The position numbers and the translations under genes were made by a program. This document shows positions 54,580 through 64,000 of a stretch of 64,000 nucleotides of DNA, piece after piece. The stretch is from assembly GCA_002840975.1 (NCBI GenBank), contig PHDN01000016.1, positions 39,331 through 103,330 on the forward strand, read 5' to 3'. Positions within the stretch are counted from its first letter, which is position 1, and each line of letters begins with the position of its first letter. The DNA is from Bacteroidetes bacterium HGW-Bacteroidetes-16 (lineage in GTDB: Bacteria > Bacteroidota > Bacteroidia > Bacteroidales > F082). The notes beneath the pieces are model-generated. The model was not told where the DNA came from. It worked only from the letters and a program-made list of their open reading frames with translations, and searched no databases.

Positions 54580-56624
54580 AACCGTGCCTGCACCATATCG
54601 CCGGATGGCTTGTTCCCGTGTTCCTGATGTGGATGCTGGTGGTTGGCTTTACTGTGAGAGCGAATCATGCGACTCCTGTGATCTCTTGCCTCGAAGTTCA
54701 TCCCGATGGAAGTGTAACCATCTCATGGACAAATGTGGATGTTGACGTTCAACAACAGAATGTCTTCTATTCCACCGATAATGGAATTACCTACTTCCGG
54801 GTGGGACAATTGGACACATACAATCCGGACATCTCCAATTATCATCATCTTACTGCCGATGCAGGGCAGGCTATCCGGTTTTATTATGTCGAAATCATCT
54901 ATCCTGACGGAACCGTTGAATCGCTTCCGGCAAGAACCATGTTGCTGTTTGCACAGCAACCGCCTCTGTCAGGTGTCGTTGTGCTCTCGTGGAATGATAT
55001 GCAGAACAATAGCAATCTGTACCAGATATGGCAAGAGGTTCCTGTAGGTCAATGGACCATGATCGCCGATGATTATGATCGCACCCTGTATAACGACACC
55101 TTGCAAGATAATATTTGCGACGATACAGTGAGCTATCGCGTGGAAGTCGTCAACCCGGTGGGTTGCCGATCGGTTTCAACCGTTGCCGGTGGAAGGTTTA
55201 GTGAGACCAGGAAACCTGTCCCTCCCATTTTCGACTCCATCTCAGTTAATGCTGCCGGCGAGGTGGTGCTTGGCTGGACATCATCAATCAGTTTCGATAC
55301 AAGAAGTACCATTCTCTATCGCAACGGTTTCCCCATCGCCACCATACCCGTATCGGCCCCTTTTCAGGGATTTCTTGATATGGGAGTTCAGCCATGTATC
55401 GATCACGACCTGATTTATTCTCTTGCTGCTGAAGATAACTGTGGAAATTTGAGTGTCATAAAAGACGACAGCAAGTTGTCTCCTGTTTTTCAGCATAGTC
55501 CGGAAACATTTACTTGTGAACAGCAAACAGTTTTGCAATGGAATCCCTATATAAATGCCAACCCGCCTTTGGATGGTTACCAGATATTATTCAGCCTCAA
55601 CGGAGAACCTTTTATGCTGGCGGGTGAAGTGGATGCCGGTACCACTACTTTTATCCATGAAAATATTCTTCAGGATACAACGTACACCTATGCAGTACGG
55701 GCAAAGTTTGGGAATAGTACGTCCACCTCATGTCAAAAAGTTATTACCACCGGTAAGTATATCGCTCCTGAATTTATCTATCTGGCCAACGCCAGCGTAC
55801 TTCCTTCATCGCAAATGGAGGTGACTATTGATGTGGACCTGGCTCCTTTAGAGTGCAGATGGGAAGTATGGAGATCCGGAAGCTTGTCTGTTACTCCTGT
55901 TCTCATCAAGACCATCGACCGCGTTGAGATACCCGATGTGCCGTTGGTATTGTTCGATGAAACTGCCGATGTAAACATGGAATCGTATGACTATCAGGTG
56001 AAGGTGGTGGATAGCTGTGGACGCCGGGACCTGGTCTCCAACACCATGACAACCATGCTGCTGACCGGAGAAGCCATCTCCGATGAAGAAAACCACCTTC
56101 AATGGAATGCTAGTGAAGGGATGGATGCAGGAATAAAGCAATACCGCATCTTTCGCTCGACAGGTACCACGGAGGCTCTGCAACCCATCGACTCGGTTTC
56201 CCCTGATGTGCTCGAATATACCGATCACCTGGCAGGTCAGCCCATTGAATCTGGATTGGCTGTGTATTGGATAGAGGCTGAGGAAAACCCCGGTAACGTC
56301 TATGGCTATCGCGAACGAAGTTTGTCCAACCGCGTCACCTTTGCCCAGGAAACCGGACTATATATGCCCAATGCCTTCCGGCCGGGTGGACTAACCCCCG
56401 TTTTTAAACCTGTATTTCTCTTCTTTAACGGAAAGTCATACCTTTTTCAGATCTATAACCGCTGGGGACAAATGATTTTTGAAACTAATAATTATGATGA
56501 GGGCTGGGACGGGACCAATCAGGGAAGTGTTGTACCCACAGGAACCTACCTCTATCGTTTGGTTTATCAAAACTTCACCGGTCAGCAAACCGAGCAAAGA
56601 GGAGCGTTTACTGTAGTCAACTAA
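54576..56624 (+). CDS. Secreted FN3-like protein with type-B T9SS C-terminal domain (second)
   Basis: A 682-residue exported protein. Signal peptide near residues 9-30 (GWLVPVFLMWMLVVGFTVRA). Repeated fibronectin-III-like modules fill the body (VISCLEVHPDGSVTISWTN, ISDEENHLQWNASEGMDAG). The C-terminal type-B sorting domain is clear: LYMPNAFRPGG, IYNRWGQMIFET, YDEGWDGTNQ, VPTGTYLYRLVY and GAFTVVN. It is the same architecture as the protein at 20417-23038 but not a near-duplicate. The start overlaps the M16 partner gene by 4 bp. No enzymatic domain seen. Surface display or release is predicted by family; the ligand is unknown. Confidence 0.88.
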   Translation: MKPCLHHIAGWLVPVFLMWMLVVGFTVRANHATPVISCLEVHPDGSVTISWTNVDVDVQQQNVFYSTDNGITYFRVGQLDTYNPDISNYHHLTADAGQAIRFYYVEIIYPDGTVESLPARTMLLFAQQPPLSGVVVLSWNDMQNNSNLYQIWQEVPVGQWTMIADDYDRTLYNDTLQDNICDDTVSYRVEVVNPVGCRSVSTVAGGRFSETRKPVPPIFDSISVNAAGEVVLGWTSSISFDTRSTILYRNGFPIATIPVSAPFQGFLDMGVQPCIDHDLIYSLAAEDNCGNLSVIKDDSKLSPVFQHSPETFTCEQQTVLQWNPYINANPPLDGYQILFSLNGEPFMLAGEVDAGTTTFIHENILQDTTYTYAVRAKFGNSTSTSCQKVITTGKYIAPEFIYLANASVLPSSQMEVTIDVDLAPLECRWEVWRSGSLSVTPVLIKTIDRVEIPDVPLVLFDETADVNMESYDYQVKVVDSCGRRDLVSNTMTTMLLTGEAISDEENHLQWNASEGMDAGIKQYRIFRSTGTTEALQPIDSVSPDVLEYTDHLAGQPIESGLAVYWIEAEENPGNVYGYRERSLSNRVTFAQETGLYMPNAFRPGGLTPVFKPVFLFFNGKSYLFQIYNRWGQMIFETNNYDEGWDGTNQGSVVPTGTYLYRLVYQNFTGQQTEQRGAFTVVN

Positions 56625-56750
56625 TCCGGGAACATTCTTGTCCTTCCAATGGTGATGTCCTTCTTCTCTTTGATGGTGTGTCCTTCCGGAATAACCCAAC
56701 GATAGGAGGGTTATGTAGCGGAGGAATCCATCCTTCCACCTTCCTCTTCC

Positions 56751-57716
56751 TTACCCCATAATTTCAGCAATAAACCGGTCCACGGTAACACCTTCGGCTT
56801 CGGCCTTGTAATTGCGTACGATGCGGTGTCTGAGGATGGGCAAAGCCACTGCCTTTACATCTTCAATATCGGGTGAGTACTTGCCCCTGGAAGCAGCGTG
56901 CGCTTTGGCCCCTATAATCAGGTATTGTGAGGCCCTCGGACCTGCTCCCCAGTTGAGATACTGATCGGCCCAGGGATGCGCTGCCAACGTGCCCTTTCTG
57001 GTTTTAGCCACCAATCCTACGGCATATTCCAACACATTGTCCGCCACCGGCAACTTGCGTACCAGCTGTTGGAAAAAAGCGATTTCATCACCATCGAGCA
57101 CCTTACGCGCTTCGGTGATTATACCTGTGGTGGTGCGTCTTACCACGTCCATCTCTTCTGTAAAAGAAGGATAATCCAACACCAGGTTAAACATAAACCT
57201 GTCCAACTGAGCTTCCGGCAGGGGATAGGTACCTTCTTGTTCTATGGGGTTCTGGGTGGCCAACACAAAAAAAGGAGTGTCCAGTTTGTATCGATTTCCT
57301 GCTACCGTCACTGCTTTTTCCTGCATGGCTTCCAGCAAAGCTGCCTGGGTCTTGGGCGGGGTGCGGTTGATTTCATCGGCCAGGATGATATTCGAAAACA
57401 CAGGTCCTTTAATAAATTTAAACTTGCGGTGCTCATCCAGAATCTCCGTTCCAATGATGTCCGAAGGCATCAGGTCGGGTGTAAACTGAATGCGGTTGTA
57501 ACTTAGGCCCAGCACTTCGCCGATCGTGTTCACCAACAGGGTTTTTGCCAGTCCGGGAACTCCTACCAACAGCACATGCCCCTGGCTGAAGATGGAGATC
57601 AGCGTGTTGGTTACCACCTCATCCTGTCCAACGATTACCCGGGCAATCTCTTGTTTCAGGAGTTTAAATTTCTCCACAAAGGCATCTACCGCCTCCACAT
57701 CATTGTTATATTTCAT
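56751..57716 (-). CDS. MoxR-family AAA ATPase
   Basis: AAA+ ATPase of the MoxR/RavA group, 321 residues, cytosolic. Walker A GVPGLAKTLLV, Walker B NIILADEINRTPP, sensor 1 FFVLATQNPIEQEGTYPLPEAQLDRF and the lid ending VDRFIAEIMG are present. MoxR proteins act as chaperones that insert or activate metal cofactors or von Willebrand-factor-domain partners, usually with a DUF58 and VWA gene nearby. Here it follows the SurA-like chaperone by 30 bp and no DUF58 gene is in the window to its left. Confidence 0.92.
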   Translation of the reverse strand: MKYNNDVEAVDAFVEKFKLLKQEIARVIVGQDEVVTNTLISIFSQGHVLLVGVPGLAKTLLVNTIGEVLGLSYNRIQFTPDLMPSDIIGTEILDEHRKFKFIKGPVFSNIILADEINRTPPKTQAALLEAMQEKAVTVAGNRYKLDTPFFVLATQNPIEQEGTYPLPEAQLDRFMFNLVLDYPSFTEEMDVVRRTTTGIITEARKVLDGDEIAFFQQLVRKLPVADNVLEYAVGLVAKTRKGTLAAHPWADQYLNWGAGPRASQYLIIGAKAHAASRGKYSPDIEDVKAVALPILRHRIVRNYKAEAEGVTVDRFIAEIMG

Positions 57717-57746
57717 GTGTATAGTTCCAATTCCAAAATCTGATGA

Positions 57747-59144
57747 TTACCTGATCTCCCATTGATGTGCAAAAGAACAGGTTTTATATTCGTCAACAAC
57801 ACGCACATAGGTTTGCTTGGCTTTTTCATCAATCCATTTGTTGATTGCTTTCATCTGCTTTTCCTGTAAAGCCCATTGTTGAATACGTGCATAATCGTTT
57901 AACATGTTGGCCTTATGAGGCTGAGTCTTTGACTTTAACTTCAGCAACCTATAGGCATCTTTTTGTTTGTCAATTTTCATGGGGACGGGGTTCGACAGCT
58001 CACCCACCTGCATCTTTTCGATGGTAAACGACACCTGTGGATCGAGCTGTTCAGCCTCAAAGGTGGTGCCCATGGTATATTCATTGATGAGTATACCACC
58101 GCTATTTTTGTTGTCAGCATCCGAAAACTTCTCTACTGCCTTTTCAAAAGTAATGGAGTCGGAGCGAATCAGACCGGCAATGCTATCCAGTTCACGCTTG
58201 GCAGTAAATAAATCCAGCGGACTCACTTTAGGAACGAGCAGGATGTGCCTGACATTAATATAATCTCCCTTTCGTTCAATCATCTGGATAATATGATATC
58301 CGGCTTCTGTTTCCAGCACATTCGATATCTCGCCTTCTTTAAGTTTAAATGCAACGGCTTCAAACTCGGGATAGAGTTGTCCACGTCCGTAGAAACCCAA
58401 CTCACCGCCTTTTTTTGCTGATCCCGGGTCTTCTGAATATAAAATGGCCAGAGTGGAAAAATTTTCTCCGCCCAGGATACGTTTGCGCAAATCCATCAGC
58501 TGTTCTTTCACACGTACCTTTTCTTCTATGCTCACAGGTGGATTTTTTACTATTTCGGCAATCTCATATTCGGTTTTGATCATGGGAATGCTGTCTTCTG
58601 GAATCCCTTTAAAAAAAGTTTTGATTTCCGATGGCGTCACCGTCACACTGTTGATGATGGTGTTCTGTACCTGCTGGGCAAGCAACTGCTCTTTCACGAT
58701 GTCGTGAAGTTCTTTTTTTATCTCAGGGAGTGTTTTGCCGTAGTATTGTTCCATTTTTTCCTGCGATCCGAATTGTTGGATGAAGGAAGAAATTCGCCGT
58801 TCCAGGTCGCCATCGACTTGAACATCAGTCACAACAACACTATCGACTTCAGCTTGCGTCACCATTAGTTTTTGGTACATCACCTCTTCCAGGATGGAGC
58901 ACCTGATATCCGTTGCCGACCCTGTAATGCCACCTTGCATGCGGTAATTGAGGTATTGATTTTGGATGTCTGATTCCAGGATGATGCTTTTTCCCACCAC
59001 GGCCACTACCTGATCGATCACTTGTCCTTCTTCCTGTGCCATGGTCATCAGGGAGAGCCCGCTCATCAACCAAATCATTCCAACCAGCCTGAACCTGGCT
59101 TTTCCCGGTGATTTAACTTTCAAATTCATGTTTTTCGGTATCAT
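57747..59144 (-). CDS. SurA-like peptidyl-prolyl cis-trans isomerase
   Basis: Periplasmic chaperone/foldase of 465 residues. N-terminal signal peptide (LVGMIWLMSGLSLMTMAQ, about residues 22-39), a SurA N-like helical domain (about 40-190, VDQVVAVVGKSIILESDIQ) and two parvulin domains: about 190-300 (SEDPGSAKKGGELGFYGRGQ, GYHIIQMIERKGD) and 300-400 (VRHILLVPKVS, FSDADNKNSGGIL). A later ATG at 59129 is an alternative start. Third gene of the guaB unit, 73 bp after the lipoprotein gene and 30 bp before MoxR. Likely helps outer-membrane protein folding. Confidence 0.9.
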   Translation of the reverse strand: MIPKNMNLKVKSPGKARFRLVGMIWLMSGLSLMTMAQEEGQVIDQVVAVVGKSIILESDIQNQYLNYRMQGGITGSATDIRCSILEEVMYQKLMVTQAEVDSVVVTDVQVDGDLERRISSFIQQFGSQEKMEQYYGKTLPEIKKELHDIVKEQLLAQQVQNTIINSVTVTPSEIKTFFKGIPEDSIPMIKTEYEIAEIVKNPPVSIEEKVRVKEQLMDLRKRILGGENFSTLAILYSEDPGSAKKGGELGFYGRGQLYPEFEAVAFKLKEGEISNVLETEAGYHIIQMIERKGDYINVRHILLVPKVSPLDLFTAKRELDSIAGLIRSDSITFEKAVEKFSDADNKNSGGILINEYTMGTTFEAEQLDPQVSFTIEKMQVGELSNPVPMKIDKQKDAYRLLKLKSKTQPHKANMLNDYARIQQWALQEKQMKAINKWIDEKAKQTYVRVVDEYKTCSFAHQWEIR

Positions 59145-59217
59145 AATTTATCTATTTATCCATCTCACTTATCCGGAGCAGGCTTTCTGGTGATTTCTAA
59201 CGGAAGTTAACTTCTTC

Positions 59218-60111
59218 TCAAAATATCTCAAAATCATTGTTATACAAGGCTTTCTTATAAATATCGTCACGGACTTTTTTAATCAGCCTTACCTTGCGCT
59301 GGTTAATGATGATATGACGGATATCCTGTCGTTCTACCTCAAGAGGCGAGATGTCGTCCTTGATTTTAAAGTTGACGACTTTCACCAAAAAAACCATCCC
59401 GTTCTCTTCGATACGAATCAACCGTTTGTTCTTTAGAAACAGTTCCTGGTTGTACGACTCGATGGGAATAATCTGCTGGAACTGAAAGAAACTCATCCAA
59501 TAGCTGGTATCTACCGAAAGCGAAAGCATGTCGTCACTTTTCTCAAAATACAGTAATGAGTCTACAGCCAGGGAGTCAGGCAAATCGAATACCTCAAGCA
59601 CTTGGTCGAGCAGTGGCGTCTCACTATTGACAATGGCATAGTAGGCTCTCAGGATATTTTCTTTGAGCTCAAAGTCGCCCAGATGCGACTGGTAAAAACT
59701 CATGATTTGGGCATCCGTCACCACCGTGTCGAGTTCCTGATCAATCAATAGCGTCTCGTAGCGATAGATCACCAGCGAGTTGCGGTAATCCTCCAGTTGT
59801 TTGCTGAAGTCGAGTTGTTCTTCCGTCAGATTTCGCTCGGCTTGTACAATCATGAGCCGGTTTTTCACCCAATTGTTGATGAAGTTCTTTGCCAGGGCGA
59901 TGCTGTCGCTGTGTGAAATCCCTTGGGGCACCACGCCGGTCAGATCGCTCAAGAACAGGTACTCTCCTTCCACCTGCGCCAAAACACGACCCTGATCCTC
60001 TTTCAATGAAACCATGTCGCAGCCGGATAAAAACATCCCTGCCCACCACAGAACCAACACCAGTATTCTGGTGGAGTTGGCAAGAGGTGATATGGGCAGG
60101 ATCAGTTTCAT
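59218..60111 (-). CDS. SurA-like lipoprotein chaperone lacking a clear parvulin domain
   Basis: A 297-residue lipoprotein: signal peptide RILVLVLWWAGMFLSGC with lipobox LSGC at residues 28-31. The next 110 residues resemble the helical SurA N-domain (KNFINNWVKNRLMIVQAE, DAQIMSFYQSHLGDFEL). The C-terminal part (about 150-297) is in the place of a parvulin domain but lacks the GG(D/E)LG and F-A motifs. I infer a chaperone without isomerase activity. It lies 21 bp after the 671-residue PPIase gene and is one of three folding factors in this unit. Confidence 0.78.
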   Translation of the reverse strand: MKLILPISPLANSTRILVLVLWWAGMFLSGCDMVSLKEDQGRVLAQVEGEYLFLSDLTGVVPQGISHSDSIALAKNFINNWVKNRLMIVQAERNLTEEQLDFSKQLEDYRNSLVIYRYETLLIDQELDTVVTDAQIMSFYQSHLGDFELKENILRAYYAIVNSETPLLDQVLEVFDLPDSLAVDSLLYFEKSDDMLSLSVDTSYWMSFFQFQQIIPIESYNQELFLKNKRLIRIEENGMVFLVKVVNFKIKDDISPLEVERQDIRHIIINQRKVRLIKKVRDDIYKKALYNNDFEIF

Positions 60112-60132
60112 CGGAATAATTCATCGAATAGA

Positions 60133-62148
60133 TTAATTGGCTCTGTTGAGCAATTGGTTCAACACCTCGTTATTGATGACAACGGGGTATTTTTCTTTTA
60201 ACTGTCCAATCCAGGCTTGCTCAAGGTAGGCCTGGTAATCGGCCGTCACCAGTCCGCGGGCCTCATTGAGTTCCTTGAGCTGTGAAGGAAGCACTTCTCT
60301 TATTTTGACAAATACCACCAGGTCTTCCACGTCCGATGTGATCGGACCTGTCAATCCTGGTTTCCAGGCCACGGCGTCCACATAGTTATCTGCACCTTGC
60401 TCGTATTTTCCCGGAGACATGCGTACAGTCCTGATGCTGTCGCGATCGAGGGCCTGGGCCAGATCACCATCATTGTCATTTTCAGCCAGCAGTTGTCCTA
60501 CCCGTTCGGTGTCTTTTTTATTGCGGATCTTATAAACCGTAGCATCTACGCGTTCTCCAAAACGGTAATTTTCACGGTGATTATCAAAAAAGGATTGTAA
60601 GCCCAACGTGTCTTTTACAGCTTTCGACCAAACTTCCTCATCGGTGAGGTTGAACAACAGAATTCCGTCGTGGTATTCGCTCATCAGGTCCTTGAATTCA
60701 GGGTAGGTTGATTCCAGTCGTTGATCCATGTAAGCAAGACAGTTGGCGTCAACAAACTGGTCGAACAACTGATTCAGGTAAACCTCTTTGTTAAGTTGTT
60801 CCGTTTTCTTTTGATTTTTCTCCACATACAGCGCGAAGTCAGCCTGGGAATAATTCACTTTCCCCAGCTTCATGACGGTTTTGGTCATACCGGCCAGGTT
60901 GGTCGAAACAAAAGTGCCCTGTAACACGCTGCTATCCATCAGGGCAATGACCTGATCTTTGGCTTTTGGAACTATTTTAAGGTGATTGTCTTTCTTGATA
61001 GCGGCTATCACAGCCTCTTCACTTTTATGACTGCGTTGGTCTTTTATCAGTCGTTCTTTTAACTGAGGCGATTCTTTATCGAAAGTGCCCGGGGTTTCAC
61101 GGCTGATCAACTTAATGATATGCCATCCATAAAGTGTGCGCACGGGTGATGCCACTTCACCAACCTTCAGGCTATCTACTACCAGCACAAACTGTGGAAC
61201 CACGCGGCTCGAGGTAAACTTGCTCAGTTTCCCGTCGTTCTGTACCGAACCCTTGTCTTCTGAATATTCGGCTACGGCAGCTTCGAAGGTCATGCCTTCC
61301 AGTAACTTCTGGTAAATGTTGTTAATTTTTTCTGTCTTGCGCGCCAAATCCTCTTCTGTGGCATCCGGTCTTGTGGCCACAAAAATATGAGCCACCTCTG
61401 CAACGCCCATGGCGTCACGTTTGTCGGTTACCTTCACCAGGTGATAACCAAATCGGCTACGAACGGGTGTAGAAATTTGATTTACAGCAGTATTGTACGC
61501 TGCCGACTCAAAAGGATAGACCATATTAAACACGGTGAAATATCCCAGGTCGCCTTTGTTCCCGGGTCTGAAACCCGACTGTCCTTGTACTGCCTCCTTG
61601 TCGCGGGCACTCTGGTCGTCGCTATATTCAGCGGCTGCATCGCCAAAGGTTTTTTTACCGGAAATAATTTCTTCCCTGATAGAGGTGATTTTGTTAAAGG
61701 CAGCCAATGTATCCTCCGGTTTGGCATGTTCGTCTACCATGATCAGGATATGGCTGGCACGGATGTCTTTCAACAGTCGGTTGTAGGCTTCCTGCAACAG
61801 CGCTTCGTTCACTTTTTCATCAACAAAATAGGGCTTGGCCAATTGGGTACGATAGCCTTCCAACTCTTTAACAAACGCAGATATGGTGTCCATCTTCAGG
61901 GCTTCAGCTTCCATCACCTTCAACTTAAAGTTGACAAACAGGTCAAGGTATTCTTTTATAGATTCCCGGTAGGTGGTGTCTGTCAATGCATTGTTTTTCT
62001 GGTATACCTTCATGAATTCAGCCACCGATACAGCTTCATCACCAATGGTAACCAGCGTTTTTTTATCGAGGGAACTTTGTGCCATGATCGTGTTGGCCGA
62101 AAAAGCCACCAGGATTATGAGTACAGTTTTAAAAAAATGTTTCATCAT
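60133..62148 (-). CDS. Peptidylprolyl isomerase with two parvulin domains
   Basis: Exported foldase of 671 residues. Signal peptide at about 1-23 (FFKTVLIILVAFSANTIMAQ), a SurA/PpiD-like helical N-domain, a first parvulin domain (about 133-240, ASHILIMVDEHAKPEDT, GNKGDLGYFTVFNMVYPFE, RSRFGYHLVKV) and a second (about 250-360, AHIFVATRPDATEEDL, LSKFTSSRVVPQF, LYGWHIIKL). The remaining 300 residues are helical. It follows guaB by 26 bp and precedes the SurA-like lipoprotein by 21 bp, so it is the first chaperone gene of the operon. Likely an outer-membrane protein folding factor. Confidence 0.9.
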   Translation of the reverse strand: MMKHFFKTVLIILVAFSANTIMAQSSLDKKTLVTIGDEAVSVAEFMKVYQKNNALTDTTYRESIKEYLDLFVNFKLKVMEAEALKMDTISAFVKELEGYRTQLAKPYFVDEKVNEALLQEAYNRLLKDIRASHILIMVDEHAKPEDTLAAFNKITSIREEIISGKKTFGDAAAEYSDDQSARDKEAVQGQSGFRPGNKGDLGYFTVFNMVYPFESAAYNTAVNQISTPVRSRFGYHLVKVTDKRDAMGVAEVAHIFVATRPDATEEDLARKTEKINNIYQKLLEGMTFEAAVAEYSEDKGSVQNDGKLSKFTSSRVVPQFVLVVDSLKVGEVASPVRTLYGWHIIKLISRETPGTFDKESPQLKERLIKDQRSHKSEEAVIAAIKKDNHLKIVPKAKDQVIALMDSSVLQGTFVSTNLAGMTKTVMKLGKVNYSQADFALYVEKNQKKTEQLNKEVYLNQLFDQFVDANCLAYMDQRLESTYPEFKDLMSEYHDGILLFNLTDEEVWSKAVKDTLGLQSFFDNHRENYRFGERVDATVYKIRNKKDTERVGQLLAENDNDGDLAQALDRDSIRTVRMSPGKYEQGADNYVDAVAWKPGLTGPITSDVEDLVVFVKIREVLPSQLKELNEARGLVTADYQAYLEQAWIGQLKEKYPVVINNEVLNQLLNRAN

Positions 62149-62174
62149 TCTATTAAGAAATTTATTTGTTTAAA

Positions 62175-63716
<1,542 letters not shown>

Positions 63717-63773
63717 TTACACACTTTTAACAGATATTAAGATAGTTGAGAGAATGGGTAAGCGGATACAGGA

Positions 63774-63960
63774 TTCCTGGAGATTAAGGAAAAAATCTGA
63801 TTGACTTGCAGTCGGCAGTCGGATAAATCCGGCTGCAATGGATGTCCAATTGACACATTCATTGTAGATGAATAAAACACAAAAAATTTCATCCCTTGCA
63901 GCCTGGCTAAAGCCAGGCTGCAAAAAAAGTTCTTTCTGCTTTAGCAACAGTTAGTTACAG
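63774..63960. repeat. Paired-hairpin repeat, copy 3
   Basis: Third member of the family at 23085-23496, in the same orientation, 40 kb away and diverged. Left hairpin at 63815-63836 (GCAGTCGGAT/ATCCGGCTGC), preceded by an extra GCAGTCG; right hairpin at 63898-63921 with a perfect 10-bp stem GCAGCCTGGC/GCCAGGCTGC. The right arm differs from copies 1 and 2 but keeps its pairing, so compensatory change is visible. The tail TTTAGCAACAGTTA matches the other copies' TTTAAGCAACT. No gene between guaB and the window end. Confidence 0.8.
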
Positions 63961-64000
63961 AAAACGACACAAGGATAGAAAAACAGAAAATAGATTCCAA

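Noticed and set aside
56625..56750. Repeated TGGTG-TCCTTCC strings between the second secreted protein gene and moxR
   Set aside because: Short and imperfect direct repeat without a stable hairpin or T run; not enough to call an element or a terminator.

Overview
The window looks like chromosome of a free-living member of the Bacteroidota (Bacteroidales-like or a close relative). Evidence: two proteins end in a type IX secretion type-B (gliding-motility) C-terminal domain; there are ABC permeases of about 800 residues with a duplicated MacB/FtsX core; a DUF2723 membrane protein, a long-form urocanate hydratase and a eukaryotic-type citrate synthase are present; and start sites repeatedly carry the Bacteroidota promoter box TAnnTTTG while strong Shine-Dalgarno sites are rare. 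I saw no rRNA, tRNA, CRISPR array, prophage or intact insertion sequence.

Layout. 1-8200 (+): a GNAT acetyltransferase, then an efflux operon (HlyD/MacA-like adaptor, an 87-residue unknown, permease, ATPase, permease) ending at a hairpin terminator. 8258-9544 (-): glutamate dehydrogenase family. 9856-12924 (+): DUF2723 protein. 12989-15215 (-): iorAB, with an alpha subunit lacking the ferredoxin domain. 15478-20250: ACP phosphodiesterase, purA, a Fur-family regulator and a RelA/SpoT homologue whose synthetase site looks degenerate. 20417-23038: a large secreted fibronectin-III-like protein, followed by two copies of a paired-hairpin repeat that recurs at 63.8 kb. 23556-28358: DUF3124 lipoprotein, DivIC/FtsB-like protein, metallo-hydrolase, hutU and a small DUF5674 gene pair flanked by related repeats. 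28707-30439: glycosyltransferase and ECF sigma factor. 30508-35085: tgt (zinc cysteines missing), LptF/LptG permease, M28 peptidase, GtrA. 35271-37816: citrate synthase and NADP-isocitrate dehydrogenase. 38392-43704: a REC-histidine kinase meeting tail to tail a 1373-residue dikinase-like protein. 43837-44844: gap, then a tandem 123-bp repeat. 45297-49384: ppk1 and a TPR gene broken by one in-frame TAA. 49667-51808: OB-fold-like lipoprotein and glyA. 52012-56624: two M16 peptidase subunits translationally coupled to a second type-B secreted protein. 56751-63650 (-): guaB, three periplasmic PPIase/SurA-like chaperones and a MoxR ATPase. The window ends in the third paired-hairpin repeat.

Working together: the genes form a set of housekeeping metabolism (purines: purA, guaB; one-carbon: glyA; 2-oxoglutarate and glutamate: gltA, icd, glutamate dehydrogenase; glycolysis: gap), envelope biogenesis (SurA-like chaperones, LptF/G, GtrA, DUF2723, adaptor plus permeases), stress signalling (RSH, polyphosphate kinase, ECF sigma, histidine kinase) and extracellular proteins. 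The least explained items are the 1373-residue dikinase-like protein, the DUF5674 pair with its flanking repeats, the paired-hairpin repeat family, the zinc-ligand-free Tgt and the nonsense-interrupted TPR gene. No wholly new multi-gene system is proven by the sequence alone.
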